A DNA stretch of 64,000 nt from assembly GCF_017353175.1 (NCBI RefSeq), contig NZ_JAFMYW010000008.1:62001-126000 (forward strand), written 5' to 3'. The notes under the pieces are model-generated. The model saw only the letters and a list, made by a program, of their open reading frames with translations, ran no database searches and was not told the origin of the DNA. Each line of letters starts with the position of its first letter. Within the stretch, counting starts at the first letter, position 1. The stretch is from Fibrella forsythiae (lineage in GTDB: Bacteria > Bacteroidota > Bacteroidia > Cytophagales > Spirosomataceae). The translations under genes were made by a program, and so were the position numbers. Shown here in pieces: positions 1 through 8,347 of the stretch.

Positions 1-2
1 GG

Positions 3-929
3 CAGGCGCGCTATGGCCTCTATGGCTGGCTACGGCAATCGGCGCTACCGTTATTTGCCGGTATGTTGCTGCTGGCTGGCTGGCTGATGGCGTATACCGT
101 TAAGCGAAAATCGGCAGAACTGCCGCACCAGATCAAATATGCCAATACGCAGCCATTTTACTACGGATTCAACGTACCCGGCAAAATGGCAGGCCTGCGC
201 CTATTGAATGTGCAACCTATTGTTCCGCAGCACCTTACCTGGAGCCTGCTGCCGTCAGAACCGATGGCAACACCAACGCTCAACGCTGGCTCACCTGAGT
301 TGCCACTCCTCTATCTGGTACCGGATTTCGGGCCGCACGCAACCGAAAAGTCAGTCCAGACCTTCCTGGGGCAAGTCTCCGAAGGGCTGTATGACCGAAC
401 TTTGTTGCACCTCTCGGGTGCGTTACGCTCCTATAAGCAGCCTGTGCTGATGAGCCTGATGCCAGCGTTCGATGCGGCGGCTACAAAGGCAGGCGTGCAT
501 AGCGAACTGACCCATTTCCGGTATCAGGAGGCGTGGCGCTACATCGTTCGTTTTTATCGAGATCACCAGGTCAATAACCTTGTCTGGATATGGTGTCCGG
601 CCAATCCATCGACGATCGTGTCCCAGTTTCCGGGTGGTGATTACGTCGACTGGATTGGCATCTCGGTTGTAGACGATCCACTAACCGCCAAAGATGGTAA
701 GCACCACTCGTTCACTACGCTGTTTCAGGAACCTCACAACACCCTGCGCATGCACAAAGAATACAGTCTTCGCCAGAAGCCTGTTGTCCTGGTCCGGTTC
801 GGCACAGTTGGCCAGGATGAAAATGCCTTGCAACAGTGGACTAACGAAGCCATCACAACCATCAAAGAACGCTACCCCCACATCCGTGGCATTCTGTTCG
901 ACAACCCGAAAGCCTTCGCCGCCTTTTGA
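3..929 (+). CDS. C-terminal part of a membrane protein with a GH26-like domain (5' partial)
   Basis: The frame is open to the left edge, so the gene starts outside the window; the first ATG in frame is at 63. What remains is a hydrophobic segment (LPLFAGMLLLAGWLMAYTV) followed by about 250 residues that resemble a glycoside hydrolase family 26 mannanase/glucanase barrel, for example WRYIVRFYRDHQVNNLVWIW and the late strand KPVVLVRFG. In active GH26 enzymes the acid/base sits in an HE motif and the nucleophile in a strand ending E-F-G. Here LMSLMP stands where the first would be and VRFG carries Arg instead of Glu, so this may be a non-catalytic domain. Such domains occur as C-terminal parts of membrane glycosyltransferases for exopolysaccharide, which is a guess here. 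It ends convergently with a GH2-like lipoprotein gene. Confidence 0.6.
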   Translation, partial: QARYGLYGWLRQSALPLFAGMLLLAGWLMAYTVKRKSAELPHQIKYANTQPFYYGFNVPGKMAGLRLLNVQPIVPQHLTWSLLPSEPMATPTLNAGSPELPLLYLVPDFGPHATEKSVQTFLGQVSEGLYDRTLLHLSGALRSYKQPVLMSLMPAFDAAATKAGVHSELTHFRYQEAWRYIVRFYRDHQVNNLVWIWCPANPSTIVSQFPGGDYVDWIGISVVDDPLTAKDGKHHSFTTLFQEPHNTLRMHKEYSLRQKPVVLVRFGTVGQDENALQQWTNEAITTIKERYPHIRGILFDNPKAFAAF

Positions 930-937
930 CTGGTTAG

Positions 938-977
938 TTGGTTGACTGGTTGGTTAGTTGGCCGACCAGTCAACCAA
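938..977. terminator. Inverted repeat between convergent genes
   Basis: TTGGTTGACTGGT at 938-950 is the exact reverse complement of 965-977, leaving a 14-nt loop. It lies between the stops of two convergent genes, which suits a bidirectional terminator, although there is no T-run. The surrounding sequence is made of GACTGGTTAGTTGGTT-like repeats. Confidence 0.45.
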
Positions 978-997
978 TCAACTGGCCCACCAACCCA

Positions 998-2296
998 TCA
1001 CTCCACCACCCGGAATGTCAGATTGGCCGTGGCTACGTGGCGATGATTATCGTAGGCGAAGGCGAATAGCCGGTATGGACCAGGTTTTCGGGGAAGTATG
1101 AACGAGATCGTTGGCTGATTCGTGTTCGTGCGAATGAGTCCGCTCAGGGCGGGCATCGCCGTACCCATAAAGTCGGCTTTCACCTGCGCCTGTGGCTTTA
1201 TTTCCCAATGGTACGTCAACGAGTCGCCTTCAGGGTCGCTCGTCATGATTGTTGCAGATAGAGGCACATCCGTGGCCTTAAATTCCTGATAATCAGCAAC
1301 CTTACCTTTTACCCGGAGCGTTTTGATGATCGGGGCCTGATTACCGGTCGTTTTTCCGCTCCAGAGTTCCTGCATCAGTCCAACCATCGATGTTTCGCGT
1401 CCCTGTTCGTCGAAAGTGCTAAACCAGGTACTCGTTTCTTCCTGCTTATTACCCCAGTAGAACAGGTACGAACCCAGGCATTTAGGCGGGCGTGACCCAA
1501 TATGCTGCCTGTAGGCCTGCTTCACAAATTCGTATTTCTGCTGGCTGGTTGGCTCAATGGGCGTAACCCAGGGCGACATGCCCGATTCGCCCCAAAACCC
1601 TTTGCTGCCATATTCAGAAAAGATATACGGGCCTGTCCAGCCGCCTTCCTGCATCATTTTGGGCAGTTTGTCGATATCAACATAAACGTTGACCGACAGG
1701 ATATCCAGATCGGGGCAACGCTCACGCAACAGCCAAACCTCGCGACCGCTATCCAATGAGAGGGCGGTAGTGACCGGGTGGTTTTGATCGAGTGAATGAA
1801 CCAGCTTGATAATGCGGTTCAGTTCGTCGTAGGCTTTCAGGTTGGTAGCGTGCAGGCCAAGTTCATTGCCCGCGCACCACATCAGCAACGCCGGATGATT
1901 GCGGTATTTGGTTACGATCTTTCGAATTCGCTCATACTGCTGGGCAACGGCTTCGTAGTTGTTATAGTCGAAACCTTCGGTTTCCCGCTCAACCCATAGG
2001 CCCAACATGACGGTCAGGCCAAGCTTTTGTGCTTCGTTCAGGATCCGATCGGCGTCGTTATCGTCCCACACGCGGATGGAGTTTCCGCCGCATTCTTTAA
2101 GCCGATCGAAATAACGTACCCCGCCCGCACCTTCAATAAAATATGGTTTTCCGTAACGCAGTAATTCGTAGCCCGTACTGGTAGCCCGTACGGCCGTGGC
2201 TTTCGTGGTTGCTGTTCCCTGGGCTTGCTGAGTCTGTGATTCCTGACAACTACAAAACAGGACAACACCAATCAGGTATAAAAGCAGAGCGCGCAT
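998..2296 (-). CDS. GH2-like TIM-barrel glycosidase, lipoprotein
   Basis: 432 residues. An SPII signal with lipobox LFCSC puts the lipidated Cys at residue 17, so the protein is probably anchored in the outer or cytoplasmic membrane. Residues about 45-320 form a glycoside hydrolase TIM barrel of the GH2/GH5 clan. NSIRVWDDND opens it, the CAGNELG motif places the acid/base Glu at 145, and FSEYG places the likely nucleophile Glu at 228. There is no GH2 N-terminal jelly-roll domain, so it is a minimal barrel. The last 100 residues look like an Ig-like beta-sandwich (PLSATIMTSDPEGDSLTYHW). The opposing GH26-like gene suggests a polysaccharide role. The substrate cannot be read from the sequence. 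Confidence 0.8.
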   Translation of the reverse strand: MRALLLYLIGVVLFCSCQESQTQQAQGTATTKATAVRATSTGYELLRYGKPYFIEGAGGVRYFDRLKECGGNSIRVWDDNDADRILNEAQKLGLTVMLGLWVERETEGFDYNNYEAVAQQYERIRKIVTKYRNHPALLMWCAGNELGLHATNLKAYDELNRIIKLVHSLDQNHPVTTALSLDSGREVWLLRERCPDLDILSVNVYVDIDKLPKMMQEGGWTGPYIFSEYGSKGFWGESGMSPWVTPIEPTSQQKYEFVKQAYRQHIGSRPPKCLGSYLFYWGNKQEETSTWFSTFDEQGRETSMVGLMQELWSGKTTGNQAPIIKTLRVKGKVADYQEFKATDVPLSATIMTSDPEGDSLTYHWEIKPQAQVKADFMGTAMPALSGLIRTNTNQPTISFILPRKPGPYRLFAFAYDNHRHVATANLTFRVVE

Positions 2297-2558
2297 TGAT
2301 AGTGGAAAGGCTAAACAAGTCTAGTATCTTGACCACTTATGGATAAGTAAGTCACCCAAACTACAAAAAATAGCGATTATAGTAACTTACAGGCGAACCG
2401 TTCCCAAGGCCATTCTGGCCGGTTCGGCGAAAGGAGTCTGCACTATATCGCCGCTTTGCATATACAACAGAACCAGAGATCAGCGCTATCGGTCTTAAGC
2501 GCCTTCGCGTTTATAATTGACAATCATTGATTTACCCCATTTAGTCCAGTATACAACC

Positions 2559-2656
2559 AGAATACTCCCTAAACCCGATAGACTATTACATAACTAACTG
2601 ACTATCATTTTTTTACATTTTCCTTGCAGATCTATTTTTTACATATCAACTTTGCA
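2559..2656 (+). promoter_or_regulatory. Promoter/leader block shared with the TonB receptor gene at 18.8 kb
   Basis: This block lies in the 461-nt gap between divergent genes and is closely similar to 18574-18670. The first 31 nt (2559-2589, core CTAAACCCGATAGACTATTA) are identical in both. After that the two share TATCAT/AATCAT, a CAGATCT stretch, and an end of the form TCAACTTTGC / TCAATTTTGC that resembles a Bacteroidota -7 element (TAnnTTTG). This suggests a common operator and promoter. Further downstream both leaders also contain ATTAATCTATTAAT (here near 2732). Confidence 0.55.
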
Positions 2657-2757
2657 GCCAACCTATCCTACCAAGAGCAAAGGCTACGCGTAACCAGGTC
2701 AGTCAACCAACTGACTTCTTTATTTCCCATATTAATCTATTAATTCTATAGATTATA

Positions 2758-3018
2758 ATGATTATGATTCACACACTGCACTATCACCAATCTGTTTATC
2801 AGATTATCGGGTTCGATCGGCACAATTTCGTGAGCGACGTAACCAACGCCATTCCGCAGGATGAGTATTGCCGGATTACGGGAATGACGTTCGAGGGCGA
2901 TGGCATCCGGGTTGATGGCCACCTGACGGTGCAGGTAGCCGATGAACGTCAACTTTCAGTGATCGACTACCAATTACGGGCCATTCGGGGCCTGGTGAGT
3001 GTAAAACAAAGCAACTAA
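2758..3018 (+). CDS. Small ACT-domain protein
   Basis: 86 residues that fit a single ACT fold (beta-alpha-beta-beta-alpha-beta) of the type at the C-terminus of RelA/SpoT. The pattern is QIIGFDRHNFVSDVTNAI, then ITGMTFEGDGIRVDGHLTVQV, then the second helix and RGLVSVKQ. ACT domains bind amino acids or related ligands and control an attached or partner enzyme; free-standing ones act as sensors or subunits. The start could also be the ATG at 2764. The stop is 4 nt before the DUF1684 gene, so the two are probably co-transcribed from the promoter block at 2559-2656. Confidence 0.6.
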   Translation: MIMIHTLHYHQSVYQIIGFDRHNFVSDVTNAIPQDEYCRITGMTFEGDGIRVDGHLTVQVADERQLSVIDYQLRAIRGLVSVKQSN

Positions 3019-3022
3019 TACC

Positions 3023-3955
3023 ATGGACGAACTTCAGGAACAACAAACGGGTCCGGTTAACCCCTACGCGCAGACCTTCTTCTGGATCTGGGGCCTGGCC
3101 TTACTGGCGCTGGCTGGCTTCCGGGCCGATAACCCATCGTATCGCGAGCAACTCGACAGCTGGCACCGGCAACGGGTCGAATCGCTAAAGGGCGAAAACG
3201 GCTGGCTGAATCTGGCCGGTTTGCTCTGGCTGAAAGAAGGCACAAACCGGGCAGGCACAGACCCCGGCAACGAACTGACATTCCCCAGCGGAAAAGCCCC
3301 CGAGCAGTTGGGTACGTTCCGACTGGCCAACGGAGCCGTACAGTTTGAGGCGGCACCGGGCGCGGTGGTACAAGCCGACGGTCAGCCGGTTTTGGCCACG
3401 AGAACCGTTTTTTCACCCGATCTCACTAAACCCGTCACGCTATCGCACGGCTCGCTGCGTTGGTTCGTCATCAAACGTGGTAACCGGTATGCCCTTCGGC
3501 TGCGTGACCTGGCAAGTCCCCTTCTGACTGATTTTAAGGGAATCGACCGCTTTCCCGTGAATGAATCATTCCGGGTAAGTGCACGGCTTGAGCAATCAAC
3601 GGAAGCCCGTACCATCCCGATTCTGGACGTGACCGGACAAACGGCTCAGCAACCGCTCGCAGGCACGTTGGTCTTCACCCTCGACGGAAAAACACAACGG
3701 CTCGATGCTATTGGCGAAGGCGACAAACTGTTTATCCTGTTTGGCGATGCCACCAACACGCACGACACCTATGGGTCAGGCCGGTTTCTGTACGTAGACA
3801 AACCCGGCGCCGATGGTCAGACTACTATTGATTTCAACCAGAGCATTAACCCGCCCTGCGCGTTCACCCCTTACGCTACCTGTCCGCTTCCACCCAAACA
3901 GAATCGGCTGGCGCTGGCCATTCGAGCAGGCGAAAAACGCTACGGCGATCATTGA
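3023..3955 (+). CDS. DUF1684 family protein
   Basis: 310 residues. An N-terminal hydrophobic segment (about residues 17-34, FFWIWGLALLALAGF) would anchor or export it. The rest matches DUF1684: GWLNLAGLLWLKEG near the start, the NPPCAFTPYATCPLPP signature with two cysteines near the end, and AIRAGEKRYG at the C-terminus. The family has no firmly established reaction. It is found in Bacteroidota and actinobacteria, often beside oxygenases. It sits between the ACT gene and the PhyH-type oxygenase, on the same strand and closely spaced. Confidence 0.85.
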   Translation: MDELQEQQTGPVNPYAQTFFWIWGLALLALAGFRADNPSYREQLDSWHRQRVESLKGENGWLNLAGLLWLKEGTNRAGTDPGNELTFPSGKAPEQLGTFRLANGAVQFEAAPGAVVQADGQPVLATRTVFSPDLTKPVTLSHGSLRWFVIKRGNRYALRLRDLASPLLTDFKGIDRFPVNESFRVSARLEQSTEARTIPILDVTGQTAQQPLAGTLVFTLDGKTQRLDAIGEGDKLFILFGDATNTHDTYGSGRFLYVDKPGADGQTTIDFNQSINPPCAFTPYATCPLPPKQNRLALAIRAGEKRYGDH

Positions 3956-4019
3956 GCCACGTTGGCTTACATCTCAACATAAAAACAATCCGTAACACCA
4001 GTAAACGAACTGCTTGTCC

Positions 4020-4838
4020 ATGCTGACACTAACGAACGACACCGCCCCCCTACTCACCCGCGTATTGACCGCGGATCAGCTTGCCTTTTTCAATAAAAAT
4101 GGCTTTATCCATATTAAACATTTCGTTGATCGGGCGACCGTTGACCTTTTCCTGTCTGAAATACAGTGGATTGAGTCGCAATGGCTGGCTGAAGGTGTAG
4201 AGAAAGTAAATGGAACGCCGCTTAAGTTCGGTCACGATGAAAATGGCCAGCGAATCGTGCAGCGGTTTGCGTTCACGTCGATGTTCAGCCCTGTGTTGCG
4301 GCAGTTCCTGAAAGACGAACGCCTGCAGGACCTGACGAAGTTGCTTGCTCCCTACGAAGGGCGTATCAGCCCCGAAGAGAAAGATGGGTTGGTCGTGAAT
4401 CATTACGTCAGAACGCCAGAATCGAATTTTTCGCGAATGGGCTGGCATACCGACAGCCCACGCGACCTGTTCCTGGGTCAACGCATTCTGCCTATGCTGA
4501 ATGTGGGTCTGCACCTCGACGATTGCCCGCAAAGCAATGGTGGTCTGCGCGTTCTGCCCGGCACACACCGGCAACATACGCTGATGACGCTCTTCCGGAA
4601 AAAGCAGTTCATCGACCATCGACCCGACCGCCGTGAGGTAGGTTTTGATATTGAAGCAGGGGATCTGACCATTCACAACGGTAACCTCTGGCACCGCGTT
4701 GAGCAATCGCCAAATTTCGGTGCGACCAGTCGGCGGCGGGTGATGTACATTCCGATCATTACCGGCGATTTCAAACCTAAAGACGCCAGCAGCAAAACGC
4801 CGTTCTACCACCGTTTTGCCAAACGCATTCAGGATTAA
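4020..4838 (+). CDS. Phytanoyl-CoA dioxygenase (PhyH) family Fe(II)/2-oxoglutarate oxygenase
   Basis: 272 residues from the ATG at 4020; a TTG at 4014 is also in frame but less likely. The double-stranded beta-helix has the facial triad: WHTDSPRD supplies His143 and Asp145, and LWHRVE supplies distal His225. An Arg in the TSRRRVMYIP strand is placed to bind 2-oxoglutarate. Members hydroxylate or cleave small molecules and cofactors such as acyl-CoAs, alkyl sulfates or amino acids. The substrate here is unknown. It follows DUF1684 by 64 nt and is followed by a long hairpin repeat. Confidence 0.85.
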   Translation: MLTLTNDTAPLLTRVLTADQLAFFNKNGFIHIKHFVDRATVDLFLSEIQWIESQWLAEGVEKVNGTPLKFGHDENGQRIVQRFAFTSMFSPVLRQFLKDERLQDLTKLLAPYEGRISPEEKDGLVVNHYVRTPESNFSRMGWHTDSPRDLFLGQRILPMLNVGLHLDDCPQSNGGLRVLPGTHRQHTLMTLFRKKQFIDHRPDRREVGFDIEAGDLTIHNGNLWHRVEQSPNFGATSRRRVMYIPIITGDFKPKDASSKTPFYHRFAKRIQD

Positions 4839-4884
4839 GTAGGTGGCTTCGCGCTAAAGCACATGGCTGACGCAGATGTAATGC

Positions 4885-5016
4885 TTCGCTAGGCCCTTCG
4901 ACAGGCTCGGCGCCCCCGGCTCAGGGTGACAACTCACTCAAGCATGTTCATGACGAACTTGGGTAGGATTGTCACCCTGAGCCGGGGGCGCCGAGCCTGT
5001 CGAAGGGCCTAGCGAA
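4885..5016. repeat. Perfect 47-bp inverted repeat (long hairpin)
   Basis: 4885-4931 and 4970-5016 are exact reverse complements separated by a 38-nt loop. The arm contains CCCTTCGACAGGCTCGG and CTCAGGGTGAC, a motif widespread in intergenic DNA of many bacteria. It lies downstream of the dioxygenase gene. It could terminate transcription but looks like a dispersed palindromic element. The rest of the 366-nt gap to the SusC gene holds only leader hairpins. Confidence 0.85.
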
Positions 5017-5124
5017 AGCCATACACTGAAGCAAACAATCAACGGAAAACACACTCTTTTTTCTAACGCACAATACGCATAATGTGGTCAGCCTGGCGGC
5101 AACTGAGTTGACCATAAATAAAAA

Positions 5125-5186
5125 GACCGGAACGGCGGCAACCGTCCCGGTCAGTTCGTAACAAGGTCCTGGCAGACCTTATTTTT
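5125..5186 (+). promoter_or_regulatory. Two hairpins in the leader of the first SusC gene
   Basis: A hairpin at 5125-5152 (GACCGGAACGG against CCGTCCCGGTC) is followed by a smaller one, AAGGTC-GACCTT, at 5163-5180 with ATTTTT after it. The second resembles a short intrinsic terminator just 18 nt before the start codon, so attenuation or translational control is possible. This is structural inference only. Confidence 0.3.
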
Positions 5187-5204
5187 CACGTAACCACTAC
5201 AATA

Positions 5205-8200
5205 ATGCGAATTTTTATTCGATTAGTAGCCGTTTTTCTGCTACTCACCAGCGCATTACTGCCTGGCAAGGCACAGGCGCAAACAGCTACGATTTCCGGA
5301 ACGGTCCGATCCGGCACGGAACCTATCCCCGGTGCAAACGTCGTTTTAAAGGGACAGAACAAGGGCACCAGCACCGACGGCGACGGCCGTTACTCGATCA
5401 ACGCCGGACCAGGGCAGGTGCTGGTCATTTCGGCTATCGGCTACGAGAACACCGAAGCAACGGTGGGCAATGTGGGCAGTTCAACCCAGCTTGATGTTGT
5501 TCTTAAGGAATCAGCCTCGCAACTCAGCGAGTTGGTTGTGGTTGGCTACGGCACGCAGGACCGCAAAAACCTGATCGGTGCCGTGTCGCAGATCAATGCC
5601 GATGAGATAAAGACCCGGCCTGTAGCCAGTTTCGAGCAGCAGTTGCAGGGGCGTGTGGCCGGCGTGCAGGTATCGGCCAACACGGGCGTGCCGGGCGACG
5701 GGCTCTATTTCCGTATTCGGGGCAACACGTCGATCAACGCCAGCAATGACCCGCTGTATGTAGTCGATGGCGTGTTCATCAACAACAACAGCCTTCAGAA
5801 AATCACCACGCAGGGACAGGCCAACAACCCGCTGGCCGATATTAACCCCGCTGATATTGAGTCAATTTCTATTCTGAAAGACGCCGAAGCGACGGCTATC
5901 TATGGCGCACGGGCAGCCAACGGCGTGGTAGTGATCACGACGAAACGGGGCACGTACAACGCCAAAACAAAAGTGACCCTGAACACATCGGGCGGACAGG
6001 CATGGGCCCCTAAACTCTGGGATTTGGTGACCGGCCCCGAACACGCCACGATTATCAACGAAGCGTGGGTGAACGACGGCAAACCCTTCGCCACGCGTCC
6101 ATTCCGGCCCGTTTCTGAAGGTGGACGCGGTTTACCTTCAGAACAGCCTACCTACGACCGGTTGGGCGATATTTTCCGGGCGGGCAAATTGCAGAATTAC
6201 GATCTGAGCGTTTCGGGTGGTAACCAGCAGACGCGCTTTTATCTGGGCGGCGGCTACACCAGTCAACAAGCTACTCTACGCACCAACGACTTTGCCCGGG
6301 CCAGCTTCAAACTTAACCTGGATCATGAGCTGACTGATAAGATCCGGATTGGCACAAGCAACATTTTTTCGCAAGCGAACCGGACGAATGCACGGGTGGG
6401 CGACGGACCACAGGGCGGCATTTTGCAGGCGGCCTTACACACACCAACATACCTACCAAAATTTAATGCTGATGGGACCTACGCCAAATGGGCTGGTTTC
6501 GATAACCTCGACGTGCTGATCAATAATACCGATATGCAATCGGTGAGTACGCGTTACATTGGCAATATCTACGGAGAGTGGGACGTACTGCCCGGCCTGA
6601 AACTCCGCAGCAGTTGGAGTCTGGATTACAACCTGTACGACGAAAACGAGTACTGGAACACGCTCACCAACCGGGGCGCGGCCAGCAAGGGACTGGCTAC
6701 GTCGAGCCTTAGCCAGAACATGATCTGGATCAACGAACAGACGCTCAACTACCGCAAGACGCTGGGCGAGCAGCATTCGTTTGGTCTGCTCATTGGTAAC
6801 ACCATTCAGGGTAACACGTCCAAACAAACGCTGGCCCAGGGCACAAACTTCCCATCCGACGATTTCAAGCAGATTGCGTCGGCCTCGGTCACTACGTCAT
6901 CATCGAACCGGAGCCTGAACCGGCTCACGTCGTTTTTTGGGCGGGTCGACTACAATTTTGCGCGGAAGTATTTCATCGAAGCCAGTCTCCGCGCCGATGC
7001 CTCAAGCCGGTTTGGTGCCAACCATCGCTGGGGCTATTTCCCATCGGCAGGGGTAGCGTGGCAGATTAAGCAGGAGAATTTCTTGCAGGACGTTCGGGCG
7101 ATCAGTGACCTGAAACTACGCGCCAGTGTTGGCTGGACGGGCAACCAGAACGGCATCAACGATTTCGCGTCGCGCGGCTTGTGGGGCGGCGGTTACAACT
7201 ACCAGGATAACCCAGGTACGTTCCCAACGCAACTGGCCAACCCCGACCTGAAGTGGGAAACCACCCGCCAGATCAACGCCGGGCTGAATATCGGGCTGTT
7301 TAACAACCGCATTGCCCTGGAAGTGAACGCCTACGAAAAGTACACCTACGACCTGCTGATTCAGGTACCACTGGCCCAGAGCACCGGCTTTTCGAGCATC
7401 TTCCGCAACGACGGCGAGGTGAGCAACCGGGGCCTCGAATTTGGCCTGAACACGGTCAACATCCAGCGCGAAGGCCTAACCTGGAGCACTAACTTCAACA
7501 TCTCGACCAACAAAAACCGCATCGAAAAACTATCGATTCCGGTCGATGCCAGCTATAACGTGGAGCGGCTGGTGCAGGGATACCCTTACCATGCGTTCTT
7601 CGTCTACAAACAGTTGGGCGTGAATCCCGAAACCGGCGACGCGATCTACGACGATTACAACAAAGATGGCGTGATCACGGCGGCCGACCGGCAGTATGTG
7701 GGTACGGCCCTGCCCAAATTCGTCGGTGGCCTGAACAACACCGTTACGTATGGCGGCTTCGACCTGTCGGTGCTGGTTAGCTTCACATCGGGCAACCTGG
7801 TCAATAACAACAACCGGTTCTTCCATGAGTCGGGTGGTACGCGGGATGACCGGCGAGCCATTAACAAGAACCAGTTGAACCGCTGGCAGAAGCCCGGCGA
7901 CATCACCGACGTACCCAGAATCACCACGCTGGGTAACAACTACAACCTGAACCCGAACAGCCGCTTCATCGAAGACGGTTCATTTATCCGCCTCAGCAGC
8001 GTGGTATTAGGCTATACGCTCCCCAAAACATGGCTGCGTAAGGTGGGCATCTCATCGGCGCGGGTGTATTACAACGGCTCGAACCTATTGCTGCTTAGCA
8101 AGTATCAGGGGCCAGACCCGGAGGTAAACGTAACCGCCAACCAAAGCACGCAAGGCCAGGACCTGGGTACGCCTCCCATTCCACGAACCGCCCAGTTTGG

Positions 8201-8219
8201 CCTTAATCTGACATTGTAA
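5205..8219 (+). CDS. SusC/RagA-type TonB-dependent outer-membrane transporter
   Basis: 1004 residues, normal for SusC. A signal peptide ends near residue 26 (KAQAQ), then a carboxypeptidase-regulatory-like beta-sandwich (about 27-105). The plug opens with the family signature VVVGYGTQ at 111-118 and includes GNTSINASNDPLYVVDGV and ATAIYGARAANGVVVITTKR. The remainder is the 22-strand barrel, ending in the aromatic pattern FGLNLTL. No N-terminal STN domain is present, so it is unlikely to signal through an anti-sigma factor. It imports a ligand captured with its SusD partner 128 nt downstream. The neighbouring peptidase suggests a peptide-like ligand. Confidence 0.97.
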   Translation: MRIFIRLVAVFLLLTSALLPGKAQAQTATISGTVRSGTEPIPGANVVLKGQNKGTSTDGDGRYSINAGPGQVLVISAIGYENTEATVGNVGSSTQLDVVLKESASQLSELVVVGYGTQDRKNLIGAVSQINADEIKTRPVASFEQQLQGRVAGVQVSANTGVPGDGLYFRIRGNTSINASNDPLYVVDGVFINNNSLQKITTQGQANNPLADINPADIESISILKDAEATAIYGARAANGVVVITTKRGTYNAKTKVTLNTSGGQAWAPKLWDLVTGPEHATIINEAWVNDGKPFATRPFRPVSEGGRGLPSEQPTYDRLGDIFRAGKLQNYDLSVSGGNQQTRFYLGGGYTSQQATLRTNDFARASFKLNLDHELTDKIRIGTSNIFSQANRTNARVGDGPQGGILQAALHTPTYLPKFNADGTYAKWAGFDNLDVLINNTDMQSVSTRYIGNIYGEWDVLPGLKLRSSWSLDYNLYDENEYWNTLTNRGAASKGLATSSLSQNMIWINEQTLNYRKTLGEQHSFGLLIGNTIQGNTSKQTLAQGTNFPSDDFKQIASASVTTSSSNRSLNRLTSFFGRVDYNFARKYFIEASLRADASSRFGANHRWGYFPSAGVAWQIKQENFLQDVRAISDLKLRASVGWTGNQNGINDFASRGLWGGGYNYQDNPGTFPTQLANPDLKWETTRQINAGLNIGLFNNRIALEVNAYEKYTYDLLIQVPLAQSTGFSSIFRNDGEVSNRGLEFGLNTVNIQREGLTWSTNFNISTNKNRIEKLSIPVDASYNVERLVQGYPYHAFFVYKQLGVNPETGDAIYDDYNKDGVITAADRQYVGTALPKFVGGLNNTVTYGGFDLSVLVSFTSGNLVNNNNRFFHESGGTRDDRRAINKNQLNRWQKPGDITDVPRITTLGNNYNLNPNSRFIEDGSFIRLSSVVLGYTLPKTWLRKVGISSARVYYNGSNLLLLSKYQGPDPEVNVTANQSTQGQDLGTPPIPRTAQFGLNLTL

Positions 8220-8221
8220 AC

Positions 8222-8338
8222 CCCTCACCCCCGGCCCCTCTCCCACGTTGGGAGAGGGGGGAAATGCTCTGCTGCTTGGCGAAGCTACTGTAGAGAGGCT
8301 CCCCTCTCCCAACGTGGGAGAGGGGCTGGGGGTGAGGG
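8222..8338. repeat. 38-bp inverted repeat between susC and susD
   Basis: Arms 8222-8259 and 8301-8338 are nearly exact reverse complements, and each contains its own small palindrome (CTCTCCCACGTTGGGAGAG). The repeat fills almost all of the gap between the SusC stop and the SusD start. It could therefore set the ratio of the two transcripts by partial termination or mRNA stability. Repeats of this CCCTCACCCC/GGCCCCTCTCCC kind are scattered in many genomes. Confidence 0.8.
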
Positions 8339-8347
8339 TCCTCCACT

